NCBI GenBank assembly: GCA_907163375.1
Contig: CAJQUW010012715.1
Coordinates: 57,831-121,830 of the forward strand
DNA from: Prostheceraeus crozeri
Taxonomy: Eukaryota > Platyhelminthes > Polycladida > Euryleptidae
DNA length: 64,000 nucleotides
Direction: 5' to 3'
The notes beneath the pieces are model-generated. The model was not told where the DNA came from and did no database searches. It saw nothing but the letters and a program-made list of their open reading frames with translations. Below, piece after piece: positions 55,126 to 64,000 of the stretch. The translations under genes were made by a program, and so were the position numbers. Positions within the stretch are counted from its first letter, which is position 1, and every line of letters begins with the position of its first letter.

Positions 55126-55940
55126 ATAATAATAATAATAATAATAACTTTATTGACACACATCTGCGGTGCGCGCAGTACAGAGGCATGAAACAGTTAC
55201 AAACAATGCAGAGTTCATGATACAAAAGAGACCAGCAATGAATGAATCAATGAAGCATGATAACCAGGAAGGAGAGAGGAAATTATGAACAAGTAGATCA
55301 GTACTTGATGAAAGAGTCGGAGAAGCGGACAGCACGGCATCTGGGTTTTTTGAGGGTGGAAGAATTCCTGTGAGTTGGGGACCTTTCGTCGAAAAATTGA
55401 CGCAAAGGGTGGTTGATAGTTGTCATAACACTGTGGAATAGGCGGGTCCCAGACCTTTGGTTGGTGCGTGCCAATGTAGTAGTAGTTATTGAGTCTGGTT
55501 CATGGGAAGTACCGAAAATTGTTCTAGAGGCTCATCTCTCTACTTTGACAAGGAACTTGTAACCTTTTTGGGACATATTGCAGCAGCACGGATGGCAGAA
55601 GGTGAGAAGGGATTGGATAGTTTGTCGGTAGACTCTCCATAAGATCTGAGCGTTACAACCTGCTCTCTTCAGGTTTCTGAGGACAAAAATGCGTTTAGAG
55701 GCCTTCTTGAAGATCTCCTTGCAGTGAATATCCCAGCGAAGATCCTTTGCGAAATGAACGCCGAGGATTTTCATGGAGGTCACGCTTGGAATGACAGTTC
55801 CTGCAACGTCCGCAATTTCTTCGAGTCGAATACCAGTTCTGGTGGCGATGTCCATCACCGCGGATTTGGAAGTGTTTAGAGGAAGCCCCGCTCTAGCCGA
55901 CCACTGGCAAATGTGTTCGAATTCGCCATGCGTCTTCGTT
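55126..55940 (-). mobile_element. L2/CR1-type LINE 3' end, 5'-truncated
   Basis: On the minus strand the frame 55532-55858 reads a LINE C-terminal domain (TSMKILGVHFAKDLRWD, CKEIFKKASKRIFVLRNLKRAG), and after one frame break near 55530 continues with NHPLRQFFDERSP and RFSDSFIKY. The copy ends in a CAATAAAG-(TTA)n tail (55128-55150). The tail type and sequence fit L2/CR1 relatives. 5' part missing. Confidence 0.8.
55128..55146. repeat. (ATA)n microsatellite, LINE tail
   Basis: Six to seven AAT units forming the 3' end of the LINE. Confidence 0.85.
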
Positions 55941-56003
55941 ATGTAATCAAATGATTGTGATGCTAAAAATGCAGTCTATGAATCAAAAAGTTAAAGCTCT
56001 TTC

Positions 56004-56238
56004 CACTGTAAGCTGTACACCATTAAAACAGCTAAAATAACTGTTCAATTTAACAGGAAATCTTCACAGAAAATATCTGTTAAAAATGATGACGTCACAA
56101 TCTGATGATGCAACAGTTAAAATCCATTAATATCAGATAAACAGCGTTTGTTTTACCGGATATTTACAGTATGGACTGTTAAAAACCATGACACTAATTT
56201 TAGCTGTTAATTTTAACGGATATTTACGGTTTACAGTG
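56004..56238. mobile_element. MITE with CACTGTAA ends
   Basis: 235 bp with inverted ends: CACTGTAAGCTG ... AACAGCTAAAAT on the left and its counterpart ATTTTAGCTGTTAAT ... TTTACAGTG on the right. Core holds the palindrome TGACGTCA. A degraded relative lies at 31106-31345. No coding capacity. Confidence 0.75.
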
Positions 56239-58130
56239 TAGATCCTTATGCGTGTGGGGGTTATGTCCCATCTGTTTTATGTTGAATAGTTCTGTAGCCT
56301 ATGAACCTGACAATCCTGAATAATGACAAATAAATTAGCAATTACTAGGACAAGTCAAAAACGAAACCGAAACTTCAGCTGCAGATGCAGCATTTATTAA
56401 AACAGATATTTTTCATTTAAATGCCGCGATGGGCAAGTCCATCTAATGTCATTGACATTGCATGTTATTCGAAGTCGCTCCACGTGACAGAGAAATTGTC
56501 AGATTCGACATTAGAAGAATACACTATTAGGAAATGGAGTGTCGAGGAGCCCTCAGCACCTCTCATTGGCCTCTGCATTTGATCATTACTCTGATCTGTT
56601 ATTTATTGAGAATTGTTGCGATTTCCTTGAGTCATTTTTGCTAAAAATTCAATGACACCGCTTTCATCTCTCTACGGCTGATTGATGTGGGCCTGAATCT
56701 TAGAATGACAGAGATAAATTGTCTTGTCTGCGTGTTTGGGTTTAGAGATGACTTTCCTCAATACTGATTGTAACGCCCAGAACTAGTCTCAAAGGGCAAA
56801 AAGATCAATTTACCGTTGAACGTAATGTAAATTCAAGCCTGAAGATTGACACCAGATTAAATGCACACAGATGGTAAATTTAGATCGTAAAGAGTCGAAC
56901 AGTGAGAATAATATTTCAATTTGACGAATTTATCACGAAGAAAAATTGAGTGAAAGATAGGTATTTTTCACTTCACAGGCCTGGTGTAATCTGACCGTTG
57001 CAATTCGTGGGTTCTCTGATAAGAGCTGCGTGTGCAATGCATGCGTTTGACCAATCACAGAAGCCAAAGAGTGACGAATATGTATGTCAATATCTATTGC
57101 TTGCTACCATTGGCTGGATACATTGGCTGGGATAGGATTATGTCCACTCTAGACCAACCCACACGCAAAAGAATCTATTACTGCGCTTAGAATTAACCGA
57201 AAATTATGCAGATAATTAATAGTATTCTGCTGTTGATATTGTGTGGAGCAGAACGCAACATCAATAGATACAGAGATGCAATCAGAAATCGACTTAGTCT
57301 GAATGAAACATTATGCGCTAAAGATCTGTTTCAATCGAAATGGAGAAATCACAAGTGAATCTGGTTTAGATAAAAAAAACGCGTTGTGATGGTTTAGTAA
57401 GAGTGTGTGCACCGAATACTGCAATACAAAGGAGAGGTAACTTTGTGACTCAGCCAGCTAAACGTCACGAGCCGTCATTGAATATCATTTTTTCTTAAAA
57501 TGTTATCATCATTATTATTTCGATAATTAAGAATGCACTATTTTCGGACTTATTCGTGGCCCGACCTAGATGTTTATGTGAACGTAGATCATCCGAGCAT
57601 GGAGCAAGCATTCTCACGCAAAGACACTGTGCATTATTTGTGCATAATATTTGAATTACACAGGAAACTGTGGCGAGATGTCTGTTAATACAGTAGAATC
57701 TGCTGGAGAAAAGTAGGAGATCGCAATGAGCGTGATAAAAGTTTAAAAAGAGCATCACAGTTGTGCAATCTGAGAAGAGCTCAGTAAAAGCGCATTGTAT
57801 TCAAAAATGAGTGACGTATTCTCTTTTCATTGAGAATCATGCCAACTGTGGCAAGCCAGATGCTGAGCACCCATTTGTTATTAGTGGTATTAAGGGCTTC
57901 GTATTAAAGGTAGCCTATCACCATCTGATAAAAGGTAGCAATAAAATACTTTCCACTGCACGAATCTCGACAGTCGACAGTCTGTACGAAAGTTGGCCGC
58001 ATTGTGTAGAAATAGTGTTTGACAAATTACCCAATGCTGGAAGGAGAAATATGTACAACCAAGTCGATGCTGAAAGGGAGAAAGGAAAACGTCTACATTT
58101 CTCGTTGACGGAAGGTTTGAAAGGTGTTGT
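56239..58130. other. no assigned gene
   Basis: AT-rich DNA. The + frame at 57811-58188 (125 codons) runs into the MITE-like element at 58131 and has no recognised domain; the + frame 58603-58950 on the far side is likewise unknown. They might be one older sequence split by the insertion. Confidence 0.35.
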
Positions 58131-58655
58131 CGCACTAGGTGACATGCCATGCTCAATCACGCGTAATTCACGCGTGAACCACGCGTAATTCACGTGTGAA
58201 CCACGCGTAATCCACGCGTGAACCACGCGTAATTCACGTGTGAACCACGCGTAATTACACATGACCCCAAACATCAGTGGCTATGCGGGATATTGCTGCA
58301 ACATCTGTCGGCAGTCCTGCTTTAGACTTTGCGTCTCATGTGTCTGCATGTATCAGAGGCTAAACAATGTGATAGGACCTCAATTTCATGCTCAGGGAAG
58401 ACAGAACATGCTTAGCGGTTCATCTTAGTGGTTCAAGCGGCAGCGCAGACAACCGTGGACGACGCGCAAACTATAAACGCTCGCCCGCGCGTATTCATAA
58501 ACATTTCCCATGTTTTAACAGCATCAGATCAAGTGATTTCTGCCTCTTAGTGCAGCGCGTATATACGCGGTAGAAGAATAGAAAGTCCTTAAGCACGGAT
58601 GTTTGGGGTGTTCCGTAATTACGCGTGAATCACGCGTGGCATGTCACCTAGTGCG
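58131..58655. mobile_element. MITE-like element with minisatellite-expanded left arm
   Basis: Ends are inverted: CGCACTAGGTGACATGCC at 58131 and GGCATGTCACCTAGTGCG ending 58655. The homology continues inwards (CACGCGTAATTAC, CCCCAAACATC). The left arm contains an extra ~90 bp of 22-bp units built on CCACGCGTAATTCACG and TGTGAA (58157-58250), absent from the right arm. No coding capacity; target duplication not clear. Confidence 0.75.
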
Positions 58656-61380
58656 GCTTCCAAATATCCTCAGCCGCAATGCTTTCATTACATTCGGATG
58701 TCCTGTCTTTGGAATCAGTCATCAACGACATTTTCAATTATTTTATGATTGTCGCGGGACAGTTACACTTCCAATCTATATCCAAAATCGTTTCTACATA
58801 AACTTGTCGAATGAAGCAGATGGAATGATTATCCAAGCAGTCATTGAATGTGATGTTCCGAAGCTTATTTTCTTAATGACATCTTCATTGAAGATTCATT
58901 TTCTGCACACGCAATCAGGTATTGAAGTACTCATGATGTGTAACTATTAGAGGACACAAATGATACAATTGTGATGAACTCGTCATCATCGTTGCTGTCA
59001 ACAGGTTGAATTTCGGTTGGAATTTCACAATTGACATTCCGTAAATTCTCACGTAGTTCACTTCAATTATCTGGCAGTGATGTATAATCGTGTCTAGTTA
59101 CATTGATTCAATGGATTATCCTTGTATTAGAGCATCTGAAGAGATTCCATCACGATCACTCTATGAACGGGTGCTTCTGGAATATAATGTGCATGTCCAA
59201 AAGGAGACCAGAAATATCCCTCAAAACTTGTATAGATTTATTTTCAAATCAATGGAAATCATTCAAACAATTATTGAGACTGCAAAGTGCCAGTTTGTTT
59301 GTGTGTTCTTCTAAAATACTCAAACAATAGATTAATCAAAATAGGACAGCACAGTGGCTTGTCCATACGACACGAATGTTGAAGACGTACCTGAAATTCA
59401 ATATTTATTCAAATATTGATTATTCTCACTTGTATAAGAAAGAGATGCAAGCAAAATAACCTAAGAAATGTCACAATTACAAGATGTTCAATGCAAAACA
59501 ATCAGGAGTTTGCAAAGTGCTTGATTATCCAAAACGTTTAATTGTACGTTTAATCTTCAAAATTCAAAGGTAGGGACACGCTGATATTTTCCCTATGATT
59601 GTGTGAAATTCATAAAAATCAAAATAAGTAGATTAAAAATTCAGTTTAAAATATAGCACATATTTGATGAAAGATGAAATCCTTTAAACACTACCGAGAG
59701 TGTGTTCATAAAGTGGTTGCACTAAGGTAATTCGTTCAATTTTTATTATTTCATTTTCTTATGCATGTCTACAAAAATCTCGAATCTGATAAAAAAAGCA
59801 CCGTGCATTTCTTTTACGGTGTTCACACAGGAATATGCTAAAAACCAAAACTCAAGAATCCAGCAAGAATGTAGATTTTTATTGTCTGAACTTACACGCA
59901 CGCACATGTAGCCTGCAAAGGGAAAAAGACATTTAGATATCTATGATGCGTTAACATCTATGTTTCAAGGAACTATTCGATTAGTCGAGAGACTGACATA
60001 ATTCATATATATATATATATATATATATACCTTTACCGCCACCACTTAAACGCATATTGTACGTTTAATATTCAAAATGAAAAATGTTGAAATCACTATA
60101 CAGGGAAAGCCATAGATTCGGATTGTACATTATGTGCATGCTTTATTTCGTTGATTAATATGCTTCAAAATTTGCAATTCTTTCATGGATATTGCACGTT
60201 TGACGACAATGAGTGGCTGTCAGGTTTGTAATTGCGGACACCTGCGGAACATTGATCGTATAAAAAATGATGTGAAACAAGAGGTATGACGATGGTAAGA
60301 AGTTGAGTACATCAGCGATCGAAAACCATTTTTCTCACAAGCCACGCTTGTTGTATATCCACAACAATATTAATTCGAAATTCAATTCGAAATGCAAGGA
60401 GAAAAAACTGCATTCAACGTTAGATCTCTGCATTTGAAATATTTAAAGGATCATTTATATATTTCACACCTATGCTATTTTGATGATTTTATTTTTTGCA
60501 ATTTCTTAAAATGGGGCGCTCATCATCTAGCTTACAAATCAAGTGACCGCTCAATTTTCGCTCGAAGAATTTTTTTGATCTCTTATTGGCCCATCGAAAA
60601 TTAGAAAGGCATTCACTCACTGGAAATGCTTGATAAGCTCCTTGAATTCATTACTCCTCTGTAAAACCGAAACATAATCAAATCATGCATACTGCCACTG
60701 AACCAAACTGACGTCGTCTTCCAGCTTCCAAATCTTTGTGACCTTGAGAGCTGGATAATGTGATTAAACAAAACAAGAAACTTGTGCATTTAACATAAAC
60801 CTTTCATTCAAAGTTTTATGAATTTTTTCAAGGTTTGCGTCGGTCAAAGTCAAATAATTTTTCAAAACCTACAATTCTAGCCTTCAAAGCGAATTAGTAA
60901 TATTCCATTGTGCATGATTGGTTCGGTGATTTAGTTTCACACAAAATATTTTGACAAGATGTTTTAAAGATATAATATTGCAAATGGTCTTGTTTTGCTG
61001 GATAGTTGTGTTGTATACACAGACACAGATTGAAGTATCAGAAAATGCATTACTGTTATTAAGTTATAGAAAATGCAAATACTTTTTTTGTTGATATCTA
61101 AAATGTTTGTCATACTCCTCAACTTCTATAAACTCAATATATCAGTCACGCTTTTTTCATGGATGAATTAGCTCGAACATCTCTCTGGAACACACGATTT
61201 TCAGATTTTAAGAATCGAAACAATAGAGACACCGTTTTCATAAGTTTCAATTGCACCAGAGCTCATTTACGTCACATATGAGTCATTATCACCGTCAGCA
61301 TGAGTTTCCCGATATCTATGGTACTTAAGGTCCTAGTGCTATGATCCCATTTCATTCCTTCCGATTTCTGCAAAGCAAGA
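58656..61380. other. no assigned gene
   Basis: AT-rich DNA with a (TA)n microsatellite at 60005-60029. The + frame to 58950 is unknown. No exon recognised. Confidence 0.45.
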
Positions 61381-61394
61381 AATGTTGAGGCACT

Positions 61395-62670
61395 GGTGGG
61401 GGGGGGGGAAACTAGAAATAGCCGACTTCTGTACTGCCCTACACTTGCGAGTAGTAACCCCGTGCCAAAAACAAGCGCAGTGCGGTGCAGTGATGAGTCA
61501 TCGATGAGTCATCATGCTGATTCAACCCCCCTCTGGAAGGAAGGTGAGGGAGAGAGCCAAGGATGTGTTGGGAGGAATGGGTCCGTGAGGAGAAAACTGT
61601 TCCCTACCCCCCCCCTCTGGAAGGAAGGAAGGAGGAGTGATGAGCAAGGGGTGGAATCTCGGAAGGATAGAGTGAGAAAAGCGGGTTTTGGTGGTTTTGG
61701 GATGAGAAAGGCTGGAATTCGGTATGAAGGAGGTCTCGGATTGGAAATTGGAGTTCAGATTCGGAATCTACGTGAAATTTTGGGTTGGGAAGGATGGAAG
61801 GAGGAGTTTTCTTGTGAGGCAAGGGGTGGAATCTCTGGAAACGGCAGAGTTGGAAAAAGGCAGGTTTTGGTGGTTTTGGGATGAGAAAGTCCATGTTTCG
61901 GCATGAAGGAGTGCTCGGATGGAAAAACGGAGGCCAGATTCGGAATCTACGTGAAATGTTGGGTTAGGAAGGATGTTTCCAGCGACATTGAAGAGAAAAA
62001 GTTTTGAAGACGTCCCCCCCCCCTCCTGCCAAACTTCCAACTTTGGTGTTAGAAATCGTAGAAAGTCGTGCAATAGCTCATTTGAAAGCTATGAGTGAGA
62101 CAAATGCAGTGGAAAGCTCAGTTTGGTCCACCTTTCCTGCCTTTAGGGAGGAAAATGGCAGGAAAACATCAGAGTTGGAAAGTCGGGTTTTGGATGTTTT
62201 GGGATGAGAAAGTTCATGTTTCGACATGAAGGAGTGCTCGGATGGGAAAATGGAGGCCAGATTCGGACTCTACGTGAAATGGTGGGTTAGGAAGGATGTT
62301 TCCAACGACATTGAAGAGAAAAAGTTTTGAAGACCTCCCCCCCCTCCTGCCAAACTTCCAACTTTGGTGTTAGAAATCGTAGAAAGTCGTGCAATAGCTC
62401 ATTTGAAAGCTATGAGTGAGACAAATGCAGTGGAAAGCTCAGTTTGGTCCACTTTTCCTGGCTTTAGGGAGGAAAATTGCAGGAAAACATCAGAGTTGGA
62501 AAATCGGGTTTTGGATGTTTTGGGATGAGAAAGTCCATTTTTCGGTATGAAGGAGGTCTCGGATGGGAAAATGGAGTGCAAATTCGGACGTTTTGGAGAC
62601 TTTCGGGTCTAGTAACTTCTTCCCAACTCAATCGGAGAGAAAAAGTTCTGACACCCCCCCTCGGCAGCGA
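61395..62670. repeat. 322-bp tandem repeat with G- and C-runs
   Basis: GATGAGAAAG recurs at about 61690, 61880, 62203 and 62524; the last two intervals are 323 and 321 bp, and the first is a 190-bp short unit. Units carry C-runs (up to ten) and a GGAGGAAAA block; 61398-61410 is a G-run. Long frames in this region (such as 61396-61884) follow from the composition and are not considered genes. Confidence 0.85.
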
Positions 62671-62678
62671 TTTTCTCC

Positions 62679-63388
62679 GGCAGCCAGAACGAGTTTCTGC
62701 AGGGAACGAGGCCGAAAGTGAGACTTTCACAGAATGATGTACATCTTCTGCCTACTACGAATCGGTGAGTCTGCCGAGTTCTAGTGAGTTCCTCTTCTTG
62801 TCAGACAAGATCAAAAACACATGTAAATCCAATGGGACGCAGATTGCAGTTTTTGACTAAAATGAAATTTTCTATGTTTTCTCTGATTAAACAAAAAGTA
62901 CTAAGCCCAGAGTCATAATGTTTGACATGGAATGTCTTCAGGTCATTTCCTTTTATGTGCATGTGCTTTTATCGTGCATCTAATCGGTAATGTATCATAG
63001 AATGTGGTTGAATGTGGATAAAGTAATTCAAAATGTTTGTGTTTACCGACATTGAGAGGCTCGACAAATCTAAATGTGTTTAGCTGTATAGACAGGGTGC
63101 ATGAAAATGAAAGGAAATGACCTGAAGACATTCCATGCCATACATTATGACTCTGGGCTTAGTACTTTTTGTTTAATCAGAGAAAACATACAAAATTTCA
63201 TTTTAGCCAAAAACTGCAATCTGCGTCCCATTGGATTTACATGTGTTTTTCTTTGAGCTTGTCTGACAAGAAGAGGAACTCACTAGAACTCGGCAGACGC
63301 ACCGGCATGGGATAGGCATAGGATGTACATGATTCTGTGAAAGTCTCACTTTCGGCCTCGTTCCCTCCAGAAACTCGTTCTGGCTGCC
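62679..63388. mobile_element. large foldback element, second copy
   Basis: Arms of roughly 260-300 bp are reverse complements: GGCAGCCAGAACGAG at the left end and CTCGTTCTGGCTGCC at the right end, with inner AGTACTAAGCCCAGAGTC pairs. The ~150-bp loop is unique. Related by terminal sequence to 16210-16957 and by nearly the whole left half to 38143-38695. Confidence 0.9.
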
Positions 63389-63615
63389 AAACTAATATTC
63401 GCTAACTGAGAATTGGTGTGGCTTAATTATTGATACTTAAATTGCGACTTGTCATCGTGCCAGCAAACGTCGGACGTTTTTCCGCAACTTATCATTTTTG
63501 CAAATCACACCGTCACGGTTTTTTAATTCAAAGGAAAAATGACCACGATAATTTTTTAAAGAATTATGTTTGATTGAAATAGTGAAATTTCAGTATTTGT
63601 CTTTCTTCATTTCAG

Positions 63616-63725
63616 GAAAGAGCAACACATACTGCAAAGACAACGTATTCGTCTTGATTCGGTTCAAAGACTATACAATGACCGAAGCATTCACGGGCTC
63701 GTATTATTCATTTATGAACCTTTGA
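63616..63725 (+). CDS. probable terminal exon of an unknown host gene
   Basis: A pyrimidine-rich tract ending TTCATTTCAG precedes a frame entering after two bases and reading KSNTYCKDNVFVLIRF ... YYSFMNL to TGA at 63723-63725. An AATAAA follows at 63895-63900. A second frame through the same exon is also open (to TGA at 63728-63730), so the frame is not certain. No family recognised; upstream exons were not found in the window. Confidence 0.4.
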
Positions 63726-63894
63726 AATGATTCAACGCGCTTGTAAATCGTAGATTATATATGAGGTTATGAATAGGCTTTTATAATGCTAAGTTTTTTA
63801 AGAGGTGCTACTTGTAATTGACTTTACACACGTATTCTTCTTGACTTTATGTATAAAACTGATATATGTGAATTGGCTCATTAAAACATATCTA

Positions 63895-63900
63895 AATAAA
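63895..63900 (+). promoter_or_regulatory. AATAAA polyadenylation signal
   Basis: Canonical hexamer 170 bp after the stop of the putative terminal exon, followed by a GT/T-rich stretch. Confidence 0.5.
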
Positions 63901-64000
63901 ACAAGTTGTTTTTGTTAGAAAAGGTGATATTGCTGGTGATAATGATGGATTTTTCTTCTCATAGAATGATGGTTGTATGAGCTTAGATATACATATGAAA

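Noticed and set aside
61396-62737. Several long frames on both strands
   Set aside because: They follow the 322-bp tandem repeat, have no recognised domain and change with repeat units.

Overview
The window is nuclear DNA of an intron-rich animal, probably a marine invertebrate; the lineage cannot be fixed from the sequence. It is AT-rich and dominated by transposable elements, with two recognisable host genes on the + strand and the possible last exon of a third.

Layout. 1-11.4 kb: a Polinton/Maverick- or adintovirus-type element that runs off the left edge. It carries a protein-primed family B DNA polymerase (minus strand, open to the edge), a fibre-like coiled-coil protein, a double-jelly-roll capsid-like protein, two small hydrophobic capsid-accessory-like proteins, one reading frame joining a phospholipase A2-like domain to an integrase, an adenain-like protease and a small membrane protein. 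11.4-12.5 kb: a very regular satellite with a 158-bp period. 13.6-14.6 kb: the last two coding exons of beta-mannosidase, so the Polinton and satellite probably sit in an intron of that gene. 16.2-17.0 kb: a large foldback element. 17.3-41.0 kb: a complete seven-exon tetraspanin gene (311 residues) whose introns are filled with insertions: a CR1/Jockey-like LINE apparently nested in a Harbinger-like element, a hAT-derived element, a LINE fragment, a young intact-looking Gypsy element with identical 154-bp LTRs, and a damaged foldback copy.

41-64 kb holds no confidently recognised host gene. It contains two more hAT-derived copies, a Tc1-like element, a mariner-type element with 174-bp inverted repeats, a Penelope-like reverse transcriptase fragment, an 11-bp minisatellite, a minus-strand LINE 3' end, two MITEs, a 322-bp tandem repeat rich in C and G runs, a second large foldback element, and a probable terminal exon with a polyadenylation signal at the right end.

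The most unusual material is the Polinton-like element: a PLA2-integrase fused frame, a fibre protein with a phage-tail-fibre-like motif, A-runs joined to nearly every start codon, two genes bracketed by ~100-bp inverted repeats, and a small membrane protein with PSAP and YP-x-L motifs. All assignments come from reading motifs by eye; no database search was run.
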